Under the pieces are notes generated by a model. The model searched no databases, was not told where the DNA came from, and was given only the letters and a program-made list of their open reading frames with translations. 64,000 nt of DNA from Micromonospora sp. WMMA1947 (lineage in GTDB: Bacteria > Actinomycetota > Actinomycetes > Mycobacteriales > Micromonosporaceae). This document shows, in pieces, positions 45,750-54,399 of the stretch. Made by a program: the position numbers and the translations under genes. Position 1 is the stretch's first letter. The number at the start of each line of letters is the position of its first letter. Location: contig NZ_CP114909.1 in NCBI RefSeq assembly GCF_027497355.1, positions 6,096,001-6,160,000 on the forward strand, given 5' to 3'.

Positions 45750-46436
45750 GTGACCCTCACCGACCTTCCCGCCACCCGCATCCGCACCTTCCATCCGCGT
45801 CGCGGACGGATGAGCGAGCGGCAGCGCGACGCGCTGGACCGGCTCTGGCCCGCGTACGGCCTCGAGATCGCCGCCCTCGACGGGGCGTGCGATCCGACGG
45901 CGCTGTTCGGACGACGGGCGCCGCTGGTGCTGGAGATCGGCTCCGGCATGGGCGACGCCACCGCCGCCATGGCGGCGGCCGACCGGGACCGACACTATCT
46001 GGCGGTCGAGGTCCATACGCCGGGAATCGCCAACCTGCTCGAGCTGGTCGAACGCCACGGTCTGGACAACGTGCGGGTGGCCGAGGGGGACGCGCTGGAC
46101 CTGGTCCGGGCCATGCCCGAGGGCTGCCTGGACGCGGTGCACGTCTTCTTCCCCGACCCGTGGCCGAAGACCCGGCACCACAAGCGGCGGATCATCGCGC
46201 CGGCGCACGTGGCGCTGCTGCGGTCCCGGCTGGCGCCGGGCGGCACGCTGCACTGCGCGACGGACTGGGCGCAGTACGCCGAGTCGATGCGCGAGACGCT
46301 CACCGCCGACCCGGAGCTGGTCGACGTGTACGGCGGCTACGCGCCGCGTCCGGCGCACCGGCCGGTGACGAAGTTCGAACGCCGGGCGCTGACCGCCGGC
46401 CGAGAGGTCTTCGACCTGATCCACCGGCGGCGCTGA
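45750..46436 (+). CDS. trmB: tRNA (guanosine(46)-N7)-methyltransferase
   Basis: This 228-residue SAM-dependent Rossmann methyltransferase has LVLEIGSGMGDATAAMAAADRDRHYLAVEVHTPGIANLL, EGDALDLVRAMPEGCLDAVHVFFPDPWPKTRHHKRRI (the TrmB hallmark PDPWPK.RH.KRR) and a C-terminal TKFERR. It methylates G46 in the tRNA variable loop. GTG 45750 lies nine bases after a TAGGCT -10 box. The last bases overlap the first unit of a 14-bp tandem repeat. Confidence 0.93.
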   Translation: MTLTDLPATRIRTFHPRRGRMSERQRDALDRLWPAYGLEIAALDGACDPTALFGRRAPLVLEIGSGMGDATAAMAAADRDRHYLAVEVHTPGIANLLELVERHGLDNVRVAEGDALDLVRAMPEGCLDAVHVFFPDPWPKTRHHKRRIIAPAHVALLRSRLAPGGTLHCATDWAQYAESMRETLTADPELVDVYGGYAPRPAHRPVTKFERRALTAGREVFDLIHRRR

Positions 46437-46513
46437 AGCCGGTGCGCTGAGCCCTGCGCGCTGAGCCCGGTGCGCTGAAGCCGATGCAGCGAACCCGAGG
46501 CGTCGAACCCGGT
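46430..46513. repeat. 14-bp tandem repeat, about six units
   Basis: Units of the type GCGCTGAAGCCGGT start at 46430, 46444, 46458, 46472, 46486 and 46500, with later units more diverged. The first unit includes the trmB stop codon, and each of the first four units carries a TGA. Confidence 0.85.
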
Positions 46514-46553
46514 TGGCGCGGCGCGGTGGGATCCAGGCACGATGGGAGCCGCC

Positions 46554-49058
46554 ATGACTCTCACCGCCGCGCTGCCGAAGACCGCCGACCCCGACACCCT
46601 CTACGACGCGTTCGCCTCCTGGGCGTCCGAGCGCGGCCTGGACCTCTACCCCCACCAGGAGGAGGCGGTCATCGAGATCGTCTCCGGCGCGAACGTGATC
46701 ATGAATACGCCGACCGGCTCGGGCAAGAGCCTGGTCGCGATCGCGGCGCACTTCGCCGCGCTGGCCGACGACCGGACGACCTTCTACACCGCGCCGATCA
46801 AGGCGCTGGTCTCGGAGAAGTTCTTCGCGCTGTGCGAGGTCTTCGGCGCGGAGAACGTCGGCATGCTCACCGGCGACGCCAGCGTCAACGCGGACGCGCC
46901 GATCATCTGCTGCACCGCGGAGATCCTGGCCAACCTGGCGCTGCGCGAGGGCCGCCGCGCCGACGTCGGCCAGGTGATCATGGACGAGTTCCACTTCTAC
47001 GCCGAGCCGGATCGGGGCTGGGCGTGGCAGGTGCCGCTGATCGAGCTGCCGCAGGCCCAGTTCGTGCTGATGTCGGCCACGCTCGGCGACACCACCCGCT
47101 TCGTCGACGACCTGACCCGGCGTACCGGGCGGCCGACCGCCGTCGTCCGCTCGGCCGAGCGGCCGGTCCCGCTCCTCTTCTCGTACGCGACCACGCCGTT
47201 GCACGAGACCCTGGAGGAGCTGCTGGAGACCAAGCAGGCCCCGGTGTACGTCGTGCACTTCACCCAGGCCGCCGCGCTGGAACGCGCCCAGGCGCTGATG
47301 AGCGTGAACGTCTGCACGCGCGCCGAGAAGGACATGATCGCGCAGGCGATCGGCAACTTCCGGTTCACCTCGGGCTTCGGCAAGACGCTGTCCCGGCTGG
47401 TCCGGCACGGCATCGGTGTGCACCACGCGGGCATGCTGCCCAAGTACCGCCGCCTGGTCGAGACGCTCGCCCAGGCCGGCCTGCTCAAGGTCATCTGCGG
47501 TACGGACACGCTCGGCGTCGGCATCAACGTGCCGATCCGTACCGTGCTGTTCACCGGCCTGAGCAAGTACGACGGCACCCGCACCCGGCTGCTCAAGGCC
47601 CGCGAGTTCCACCAGATCGCCGGCCGCGCCGGACGGGCCGGGTTCGACACGCTGGGCCGGGTCGTGGTGCAGGCCCCCGAGCACGTGATCGAGAACGAGA
47701 AGGCGCTCGCGAAGGCCGGCGACGATCCGAAGAAGCGCCGCAAGGTGGTGAAGAAGAAGCCGCCGGAGGGGTCGATCGGCTGGGGCGAGCCGACGTTCCA
47801 GCGCCTGGTCGAGGCCGAGCCGGAGCCGCTCACCTCCAGCTTCCAGGTCAGCCACTCGATGCTGCTCAACGTGATCGGCCGCCCCGGCGACGCGTTCGCC
47901 TCGATGCGGCACCTGCTCACCGACAACCACGAGGACCCGGCCGCGCAGCGCCGGCACATCCGCCGGGCCATCGCCATCTACCGGGCGCTGCGCGCCGGCG
48001 GCGTGGTCGAGGAGCTGCCCGAGCCGGACGAGACCGGCCGCCGGGTACGCCTCACCGTCGACCTCCAGCTCGACTTCGCGCTCAACCAGCCGCTGTCGCC
48101 GCTGGCGCTGGCCACCGTCGAGCTGCTCGACCGGGAGTCCCCGTCGTACGCGCTCGACGTGCTCAGCGTGATCGAGTCGATCCTGGACGACCCGCGCCAG
48201 GTGCTGTCCGCGCAACAGTTCAAGGCCCGCGGCGAGGCGGTCGCCGCGATGAAGGCCGAGGGCATCGAGTACGAGGCACGCCTCGAACTGCTCGACGACG
48301 TGACCTGGCCCAAGCCGCTCGCCGAGCTGCTGGAGTCCGCGTACGAGATGTACCGGCAGGGGCATCCGTGGGTCGCCGACCACCAGCTCTCCCCCAAGTC
48401 GGTGGTCCGCGACATGTACGAGCGGGCCATGACGTTCCCGGAGTACGTCCAGTTCTACGGGCTGTCCCGGTCCGAGGGGCTGGTGCTGCGCTACCTCGCC
48501 GACGCGTACAAGACGCTGCGCCAGACCGTGCCGGAGGACGCGAAGACCGAGGAGCTGGTCGACCTCATCGAGTGGCTGGGCGAGCTGGTCCGCCAGGTCG
48601 ACTCCAGCCTGATCGACGAGTGGGAGCGGCTGCGCAACCCGTCGGACGTGGCCGAGGTCGCGGCCTCGCTGGACGACCGGCCGCCGGCGGTCACGCGCAA
48701 CGCGCGGGCGTTCCGGGTGCTGGTGCGCAACGCGATGTTCCGCCGGGTCGAGCTGGCCGCGCTGCGCCGCTGGGACCTGCTCGGTGAGCTGGACGCCGGT
48801 GACGGCTGGAACGCCGACGCCTGGGCCGACGCGCTGGAGCCGTACTTCGAGGCGTACGACTCCATCGGGGTGGGACCGGACGCGCGCGGGCCCGCGCTGC
48901 TGATGATCGAGCAGGGCCGCGAGAGGTGGACCGTCCGGCAGATCCTGGACGACCCGGACGGCGACCACGACTGGGGCATCAGCGCCGAGATCGACCTCGC
49001 GGCCTCGGACGAGATCGGCGCGGCGGCGGTCCGGATCACCGACGTCGGCCAGCTCTAG
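46554..49058 (+). CDS. DEAD/DEAH-box helicase with DUF3516 C-terminal domain
   Basis: This 834-residue SF2 helicase has Walker A TGSGKS (54-59), APIKALVSEKF, DEFH box (144-147), SATLGD, then motifs V/VI CGTDTLGVGINVPIRTVLF and QIAGRAGRAGFDT. The C-terminal half matches DUF3516, common in actinobacterial helicases. The target (RNA or DNA) is unknown. ATG 46554 is chosen over ATG 46542 because GGGAG is at the right distance. It ends at a strong hairpin with A/T tails. Confidence 0.9.
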   Translation: MTLTAALPKTADPDTLYDAFASWASERGLDLYPHQEEAVIEIVSGANVIMNTPTGSGKSLVAIAAHFAALADDRTTFYTAPIKALVSEKFFALCEVFGAENVGMLTGDASVNADAPIICCTAEILANLALREGRRADVGQVIMDEFHFYAEPDRGWAWQVPLIELPQAQFVLMSATLGDTTRFVDDLTRRTGRPTAVVRSAERPVPLLFSYATTPLHETLEELLETKQAPVYVVHFTQAAALERAQALMSVNVCTRAEKDMIAQAIGNFRFTSGFGKTLSRLVRHGIGVHHAGMLPKYRRLVETLAQAGLLKVICGTDTLGVGINVPIRTVLFTGLSKYDGTRTRLLKAREFHQIAGRAGRAGFDTLGRVVVQAPEHVIENEKALAKAGDDPKKRRKVVKKKPPEGSIGWGEPTFQRLVEAEPEPLTSSFQVSHSMLLNVIGRPGDAFASMRHLLTDNHEDPAAQRRHIRRAIAIYRALRAGGVVEELPEPDETGRRVRLTVDLQLDFALNQPLSPLALATVELLDRESPSYALDVLSVIESILDDPRQVLSAQQFKARGEAVAAMKAEGIEYEARLELLDDVTWPKPLAELLESAYEMYRQGHPWVADHQLSPKSVVRDMYERAMTFPEYVQFYGLSRSEGLVLRYLADAYKTLRQTVPEDAKTEELVDLIEWLGELVRQVDSSLIDEWERLRNPSDVAEVAASLDDRPPAVTRNARAFRVLVRNAMFRRVELAALRRWDLLGELDAGDGWNADAWADALEPYFEAYDSIGVGPDARGPALLMIEQGRERWTVRQILDDPDGDHDWGISAEIDLAASDEIGAAAVRITDVGQL

Positions 49059-49065
49059 GACTACG

Positions 49066-49105
49066 CGAAAAAGGGCCGCCCGGGATGTCCGGGCGGCCCT
49101 TTTCG
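49066..49105 (+). terminator. Intrinsic terminator with T-rich end
   Basis: Stem AAAAGGGCCGCCCGG with a 5-base loop (GATGT) followed by TTTT. One of the few terminators here resembling the E. coli type. Confidence 0.92.
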
Positions 49106-49128
49106 TACCCTGGGCGATGTCAGACCTG

Positions 49129-49154
49129 TCGATTAGAATGTATGTACTAATCGA
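49129..49154. promoter_or_regulatory. Palindromic operator candidate before unknown gene
   Basis: Perfect 8-base arms TCGATTAG and CTAATCGA flank a 10-base AT-rich spacer (AATGTATGTA). It ends 23 bases before the GTG at 49178, in the expected promoter position. Confidence 0.6.
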
Positions 49155-49177
49155 GCTGCTGACCTGGGAGGATGCTC

Positions 49178-49825
49178 GTGACTGCGCCCACCTCCGCGAC
49201 CCCTGTCACCCCCTACGCCACCCTCCTCGGATTCACCCGGTACGTCGACCGCACCGGCCCCACCAAGGCCACCTTCGTCGGCGGGCTGCGCCGGCAACGG
49301 GCCAGCCGGCACGGCTTCAACCCGCACGGCCAGTTCGTCAAGGCGCTCAAGGCCGACGTCGCCTTCCATACCGGTGGCACGCACCTGGCGCAGGTCGTCG
49401 ACCTGGTCAAGCCGCGCTGGCGCCCGCTCTACGAGACGCTCGTGCCGGGCGCGACCCGCTGGCTGCACTCGCTGGGCGAGCCGGCCGGCGTCGACCTGGC
49501 CCAGACCCGCGACGCCCTCGCGATGCTGGGTGACCTGCCCGTGAAGATCAACCCACAGTTCGGCGTCCGGTACGCCGACGGCCGGGCCGAGGCGATCCGG
49601 CTGCACTTCGACGAGGCGCCGCCGAGTGAGGAGGCCACCCTCGCCACGCTGCACCTGATGGCCCGGCACATGGACGCGGTACTGCCGCACGCCGAGCCGG
49701 TCCTGGTCGACGTACGGCGCGGCGAGGCGCACCGGATGCCCGCCGACGTCAAGCCCGAGCAGATCGAGCAGTGGCTGGCCGGTGAGGCGGCCGCGTTCCG
49801 GGCCATCTGGTCCACCGCCGCCTGA
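49178..49825 (+). CDS. Hypothetical protein
   Basis: This 215-residue soluble protein (PYATLLGFTRYVDRTGPTKATFVGGLRRQRASRHGFNPHGQFVKALKADVAFHTGG...) has no signal peptide or membrane segment. It may contain a DNA- or RNA-interacting basic stretch (GLRRQRASRHG) and a C-terminal helical region (EQIEQWLAGEAAAFRAIW). GTG 49178 is preferred to ATG 49172 because GGGAGG abuts the ATG. A palindromic operator candidate lies upstream and a hairpin downstream, so it is a single-gene unit. Family not recognised. Confidence 0.65.
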   Translation: MTAPTSATPVTPYATLLGFTRYVDRTGPTKATFVGGLRRQRASRHGFNPHGQFVKALKADVAFHTGGTHLAQVVDLVKPRWRPLYETLVPGATRWLHSLGEPAGVDLAQTRDALAMLGDLPVKINPQFGVRYADGRAEAIRLHFDEAPPSEEATLATLHLMARHMDAVLPHAEPVLVDVRRGEAHRMPADVKPEQIEQWLAGEAAAFRAIWSTAA

Positions 49826-49858
49826 CCGAACGGTCCGATCCGGCTCACCGCCGCCCCA

Positions 49859-49894
49859 CCGAACGGCCGTCCCGCACCCGGGACGGCCGTTCGG
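49859..49894 (+). terminator. Strong hairpin terminator
   Basis: Perfect 16-bp stem CCGAACGGCCGTCCCG with a 4-base loop, 33 bases after the unknown gene's stop. Confidence 0.85.
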
Positions 49895-50083
49895 CGTGCT
49901 GCGCCCGGGGCGACCGACCGGGCCGCAGGAGCCGCCGCAGCGGGCGGCACTGTCCCTCGTGGCGCTTTCCCCTCTGCGCCTCAGATTGGTGGCATATGTG
50001 AGTAATAGCCGGGAACAACCCGCCTGACTCCGCCTCGCCCCCCGTTCGTCGTCCCGCCGACCGTCGTCCGTCGAGGAGCACCA

Positions 50084-51343
50084 GTGGTAACAAACGACTC
50101 GCCTGTCGTACCCCCGCTGCGGACCGCCCCCGCCCCGCGCCCGGTACGGGGCCGCCTCATCCTGCTCGGACCGGCGTTCGTGGCCGCGGTGGCCTACGTC
50201 GACCCCGGCAACTTCGCCACCAACTCCACCGCCGGGGCGCAGTACGGGTACCTGCTGGTCTGGGTGGTGGTGGCGGCGAACCTGGCCGCCATGCTGGTGC
50301 AGACGCTCACCGCCAAGCTCGGCCTGGCCACCGGGCGCAGCCTGCCCGAACTGTGCCGGGAGCACCTGCCCCGGCCGCTCAACCGGGTCATGTGGGCGCA
50401 GGCCGAACTGGTCGCCATGGCCACCGACCTGGCCGAGGTGATCGGCGGGGCGGTCGCGCTGTACCTGCTGTTCGGCGTCCCGCTGCTGCCCGGCGGCCTG
50501 ATCATCGGCGCCGCCTCGTTCGCCGTCCTGGCGCTGCGCGCCAGGGGTTTCCGGTCGTTCGAGATCGCCATCGCCGTGCTGCTCGGCGTGATCGTGCTGG
50601 CGTTCGCGGTCAACCTGGTCAGCGCGCAACCGGACGTCTCCGACGCCGCGGCCGGCCTGCTGCCCCGGATGCAGGGCACCGACAGCATGCTGCTCGCCGC
50701 CGGCATCCTCGGCGCGACGGTGATGCCGCACGTCATCTACGTGCACTCGGCGCTGACCCCGAACCGCCTGCCCGCCGAGGGCGAGACGCAGCGGCGGGTG
50801 ATCGCCAAGGGCCTGCGGATCGACGTGCTGATCGCGCTCGGCGTCGCCGGCGCGGTCAACCTGGCCATGCTGCTGGTCGCCGCGAGCAGCTTCCACGGCA
50901 CCTCGATCCCCGGCACCGACACCTTGGAAGGTGTGCACGCCGGGCTCGCCACCACGCTCGGCACGGCCGCGGCGGTCGGCTTCGCCGTCGCCCTGCTCCT
51001 GTCCGGTCTCGCCTCCACGAGCGTCGGCACGTACGCCGGCGAGATCATCATGCAGGGCTTCCTGCGCCGCCGGATCCCGCTGCTGATACGCCGGATGATC
51101 ACGCTGCTGCCCGCGCTGGTCGTGCTCGCGATCGGCGTGGACCCGACCCGCGCGCTGGTGCTGTCCCAGGTGGTGTTGAGCTTCGGCATCCCGTTCGCGC
51201 TGATCCCGGTGGTGCTGTTCACGCGCCGCCGGGACCTGATGGGCAGCCTGGTCAACCGCCGGGCCACCACCGCCGCCGCGGTGGCGATCACCGCGTTCGT
51301 GGTGGCGCTCAACGCGTTCCTGCTCTGGCAACTGGCGGGCTGA
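50084..51343 (+). CDS. mntH: Nramp-type divalent metal transporter
   Basis: This 419-residue protein has about 11 membrane helices. The Nramp metal site AYVDPGNFATNSTAGAQYGY (helix 1 DPGN, about 35-55) and the helix 6 motif MPHVIYVHSAL (about 218-228) are intact. It imports Mn2+ or Fe2+ with H+. GTG 50084 follows GAGGAG. No adjacent MntR-like regulator is seen. Confidence 0.92.
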   Translation: MVTNDSPVVPPLRTAPAPRPVRGRLILLGPAFVAAVAYVDPGNFATNSTAGAQYGYLLVWVVVAANLAAMLVQTLTAKLGLATGRSLPELCREHLPRPLNRVMWAQAELVAMATDLAEVIGGAVALYLLFGVPLLPGGLIIGAASFAVLALRARGFRSFEIAIAVLLGVIVLAFAVNLVSAQPDVSDAAAGLLPRMQGTDSMLLAAGILGATVMPHVIYVHSALTPNRLPAEGETQRRVIAKGLRIDVLIALGVAGAVNLAMLLVAASSFHGTSIPGTDTLEGVHAGLATTLGTAAAVGFAVALLLSGLASTSVGTYAGEIIMQGFLRRRIPLLIRRMITLLPALVVLAIGVDPTRALVLSQVVLSFGIPFALIPVVLFTRRRDLMGSLVNRRATTAAAVAITAFVVALNAFLLWQLAG

Positions 51344-51349
51344 GACACG

Positions 51350-51388
51350 CCCGCGCCCGTCCGGCCTGTGCGGCGGGACGGGCGCGGG
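51350..51388. terminator. Bidirectional hairpin terminator
   Basis: 13-bp stem CCCGCGCCCGTCC with a 13-base loop between convergent stops at 51343 and 51399. Confidence 0.75.
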
Positions 51389-51398
51389 TGATCGGGGC

Positions 51399-52343
51399 TC
51401 AGGCGGCCAGGTACTTCTCCAGGTCGTCCAGGATCTTGTTGGCGGCGCCCACGCCGATGCCGGTCATCCAGATCTCGTCGGAGACCACGTGCGCCTTGCC
51501 GGCCTTGACCGCGGACAGGCCCTTCCACAGCGTGCCCCCGGTGACCTTGGCCTGCTCGGCGGCGGCCTTCTCGCCGTACGCGGTCACGAACACCACGTCG
51601 CCGTCGGCCTCGGCGATGCGCTCCGGGCTGACCCGGTCCATGCGCTTGTCCTCCTTGCCAGCGAGCATCTGCCGCTCGGGGCGGCCCAGGCCGGTGTCGC
51701 CGACGACGATGCCGGAGAACGAGTCCGGCCCGTACAGGCGGATCTCGGTCGGCATGAAGCGCACGATGGAGACCTTGCGGGACTCCGCGTCGCCGAGCTT
51801 GGCGCCGAAGTCCTTCGCCCGCTTCTCGTACTCGGCCAGCAGGTCCTTGGCCTGCTGTTCCTTGCCCAGCGCCGCGCCGTCGAGGAGGAAGTTCTCCTTC
51901 CAGGTGATGCCGACCTTCTCGGTGAACACGGTCGGGGCGATCTTGGCCAGCTCGTCGTAGAACTTCTCCTGGCGGAACTTGCTGCCGAGGATCAGGTCCG
52001 GGTTGAGCGCGTTGATCGCCTCCAGGTCCGGCTCGGTGAGCACGCCGACCTCGGTGATGCCGGCGAGCTTGTCCGCGCCGAAGTAGGTGGGCCAGCTCTT
52101 CGCCTCACCGGCGGTCGCCGCGCCGACCGGGGTGACGCCCAGCGACAGCGCGGTGTCGATCTTGTCGGTGTCGAGCACGACCACGCGCTTGGGCTCGGCG
52201 GGCACCTTGGTGGTGCCCATGGCGTGGGTGATCTCCCGGGTCTCCCCGGTACCGGTGCCGGCGACGGGATCGCTCTCCCCGCATGCGGTGAGGCCGGCGC
52301 CGAGAGCGAGCGCGGCGGTGAGTGCGACGGCGAGACGACGCAT
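51399..52343 (-). CDS. Iron-siderophore ABC transporter substrate-binding lipoprotein
   Basis: This 314-residue protein has lipobox LTAC (C21) and a FecB/FepB-type fold: ITHAMGTTKVPAEPKRVVVLDTDKIDTALSLGVTPVGAA, then LEAINALNPDLILGSKFRQEKFYDELAKIAPTVF. It binds a ferric siderophore outside the membrane. AAAGGA precedes ATG 52343. It is the last gene of the operon, 32 bases after the ATPase. Confidence 0.9.
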   Translation of the reverse strand: MRRLAVALTAALALGAGLTACGESDPVAGTGTGETREITHAMGTTKVPAEPKRVVVLDTDKIDTALSLGVTPVGAATAGEAKSWPTYFGADKLAGITEVGVLTEPDLEAINALNPDLILGSKFRQEKFYDELAKIAPTVFTEKVGITWKENFLLDGAALGKEQQAKDLLAEYEKRAKDFGAKLGDAESRKVSIVRFMPTEIRLYGPDSFSGIVVGDTGLGRPERQMLAGKEDKRMDRVSPERIAEADGDVVFVTAYGEKAAAEQAKVTGGTLWKGLSAVKAGKAHVVSDEIWMTGIGVGAANKILDDLEKYLAA

Positions 52344-52375
52344 CAGGTTCCTTTCGGTGGTGCGGGTCGGCGCGC

Positions 52376-53263
52376 TCAGGCGTCGCCGACGGGGGCGCCG
52401 GCCGTGGCCGGCGTGACGGCCGGAGCGGCCGAGGTCTGAGTGGGGCCGGCCTGGGCGGGCGCGGTCCGGGTGGACCCGGTCTGGGTGAGGGCCGGCACCA
52501 CGAGCGGGGCGCCGCTGACCGGGCAGGGCACGACCACGCAGTCCAGCCCGAACACGTCGCGGACCAGGTCCGCGGTGAGGATCTCGCGCGGCTTGCCGGC
52601 GGCCACCACCGCGCCGTCGCGCATGGCGATCAGGTGGTCGGCGTACCGGGCCGCCTGGTTGAGGTCGTGCAGCACGGCCACCACGGTGCGGCCGCGTTCG
52701 GCGCGCAGCCGGTGCAGCAGGTCCAGCACCTCCACCTGGTGGGCCAGGTCGAGGAACGTGGTCGGCTCGTCCAGCAGCAGCGCGTCGGTGTCCTGGGCCA
52801 GCGTCATCGCGATCCACACCCGCTGGCGCTGCCCGCCGGAGAGCGTGTCCACGGGACGGTCGGCGAGCGCGCTGACGTCGGCCAGCCGCATGGCCTCCTC
52901 GACCGCCCGCCCGTCCTCGGCCGACCACTGCCGCCACCACCGCTGGTAGGGCTGGCGTCCGCGCCCGACCAGGTCGGCCACGGTGATCCCCTCGGGCACC
53001 AGCGGGCTCTGCGGCAGCACGCCGAGCCGCCGGGCCACGTCCCGGGTCGGCAGGTCGCGGATCGCCGCGCCGTCGAGCAGCACCGCGCCGCGCCGGGGCG
53101 TGAGCAACCGGGCCATCGTGCGCAGCAGCGTCGACTTGCCGCAGGCGTTCGGTCCGACGATCACGGTGAACGTGTCGGCCGGCAGGTCGAGGTCGAGTCC
53201 GTCCAGCACGGTGCGGCCCTCGTAGCCGACGACCAGGTCGCGGGTGGACAGCAGCGCGGTCAC
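52376..53263 (-). CDS. Iron-siderophore ABC transporter ATP-binding protein
   Basis: This 295-residue FecE/FepC-type ATPase has Walker A GPNACGKST (37-45), signature LSGGQRQRVWIAMTLAQDTDALLLDEPTTFLD containing Walker B, and switch H in AVLHDLNQAARYADH. The C-terminal 45 residues are a low-complexity P/T/A extension after the usual end. GTG 53263 overlaps the permease stop codon (GTGA), so translation is coupled. Confidence 0.92.
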   Translation of the reverse strand: MTALLSTRDLVVGYEGRTVLDGLDLDLPADTFTVIVGPNACGKSTLLRTMARLLTPRRGAVLLDGAAIRDLPTRDVARRLGVLPQSPLVPEGITVADLVGRGRQPYQRWWRQWSAEDGRAVEEAMRLADVSALADRPVDTLSGGQRQRVWIAMTLAQDTDALLLDEPTTFLDLAHQVEVLDLLHRLRAERGRTVVAVLHDLNQAARYADHLIAMRDGAVVAAGKPREILTADLVRDVFGLDCVVVPCPVSGAPLVVPALTQTGSTRTAPAQAGPTQTSAAPAVTPATAGAPVGDA

Positions 53264-54399
53264 GACCGCCTCCCTCGGGTGCGCAGCAGCACGAAGATCA
53301 GGTACGGCCCGCCGATCGCCGCGGTGAGCACGCCGGCCGGCAGTTGGGTCGGCGCCAGCAGCCGGCGGGCGCCCAGGTCCGCGAGGACCAGCAGCAACGC
53401 GCCAAGCAGCGCGGCGCAGAGCAGCGGCGGACGCTCGGCGCGGACCAGCCGGCGGGCCACCTGCGGGGCCACCAGTGCGACGAAGTCGACGGCGCCGACC
53501 TGGGCGGTGACCATCGCGGCGGCCAGCACACCGGTGCCGGCCAGGCCGAGCCGCCGGGCCACCGGCCGCAGGCCGATCCCCCGCGCGGTGTCGTCGTCGA
53601 GTGCGCTGCTGCGCAGCGCCCACCCGGCCCAGAGCAGCACCGGCAGCAGCACGGCGAGCGTGCCGGCGATCCAGGCCGCCTCGCTCCACCCCTTGCCGGC
53701 GAGCGTGCCGATCAGCCAGATCTGGGCGCGCAGCCCGTCGATCGGGTCGGCGGTGAGCATCACCACCTCGATCAGCGCCCGGAACGCGAACGCCACCGCC
53801 ACACCGGCGAGCACGAACCGCTGGGCCGCCAGGCCGTGCCGGGCGCCGAGCGCGAACACCGCCACCGCCGCGGCCAGGCCGCCGAGCAGCGCCGCCGGCG
53901 CCACCAGCACCGCCGCGGCGCCGCTGGTCAGCGCGATCGTCGCGGCCAGCCCGGCGCCCTGGGTGACGCCGATGACGTCGGGGCTGGCCAGCGGATTGCG
54001 GGCCACGCTCTGGATCAGCGTGCCGGCCACGCCGAAGGCCGCCCCGGCCATCGCCGCGAGGACCGCGCGAGGCAGTCGCAGGTCGCGCACCACGAGGTCG
54101 TACGGGGTACCCGCGCCGGAGAGCGACCGCACCACGTCCACCGGGGCGACGTACGGCGTACCCAGCGACAGGCTGACCACCACCGCGAGGCAGAGCAGCA
54201 CGAACAGCACCACCGCCACCACGACCGGCCGCCACCGGAACGGCACCACGACGGCTCCGACACGCAGCACCCCGCGCCCGCGCGGCCTGCCTCCCCCACC
54301 TCGTTGATCTTGCGCTTCGGGCCCTTGAGGTGCCCGGAATGTCCCGTCCGCCGGGGCAGCGAGTGCAAGATCGCGGGCGTGGGGGGTGGGCCGGGTCAT
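53260..54399 (-). CDS. FecCD-type siderophore permease, with repeat-encoded N-terminal extension
   Basis: This 379-residue permease has about 9-10 helices and FecD motifs VVRDLRLPRAVLAAMAGAAFGVAGTLIQSVARNPLASPDVIGVTQGAGL and ALVAPQVARRLVR. The ATG at 54399 overlaps the stop of the upstream permease (ATGA). Codons 10 to 32 are a 67-bp palindromic repeat in open frame (RDLALAAPADGTFRAPQG...), so the permease has a hydrophilic extension of about 45 residues not usual for the family. A GTG at 54270 after the repeat could be an alternative start. Confidence 0.87.
   Translation of the reverse strand: MTRPTPHARDLALAAPADGTFRAPQGPEAQDQRGGGGRPRGRGVLRVGAVVVPFRWRPVVVAVVLFVLLCLAVVVSLSLGTPYVAPVDVVRSLSGAGTPYDLVVRDLRLPRAVLAAMAGAAFGVAGTLIQSVARNPLASPDVIGVTQGAGLAATIALTSGAAAVLVAPAALLGGLAAAVAVFALGARHGLAAQRFVLAGVAVAFAFRALIEVVMLTADPIDGLRAQIWLIGTLAGKGWSEAAWIAGTLAVLLPVLLWAGWALRSSALDDDTARGIGLRPVARRLGLAGTGVLAAAMVTAQVGAVDFVALVAPQVARRLVRAERPPLLCAALLGALLLVLADLGARRLLAPTQLPAGVLTAAIGGPYLIFVLLRTRGRRS
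54306..54372. repeat. 67-bp palindromic element, copy B1, inside permease coding sequence
   Basis: Arms GATCTTGCGCT and AGTGCAAGATC flank an imperfectly paired interior. It has the same length and terminal arms as the intergenic element at 63374, with about 60 % overall identity in the inverted orientation. Confidence 0.85.

Noticed and set aside
46542..46554. ATG at 46542 as start of the DUF3516 helicase
   Set aside because: It adds only four residues and lacks a ribosome-binding site, whereas GGGAG precedes ATG 46554; not fully excluded.
45648..48968. Long minus-strand open frame opposite trmB and the DUF3516 helicase
   Set aside because: Same antisense artefact; it also runs through a terminator-bounded region and the 14-bp repeat array.
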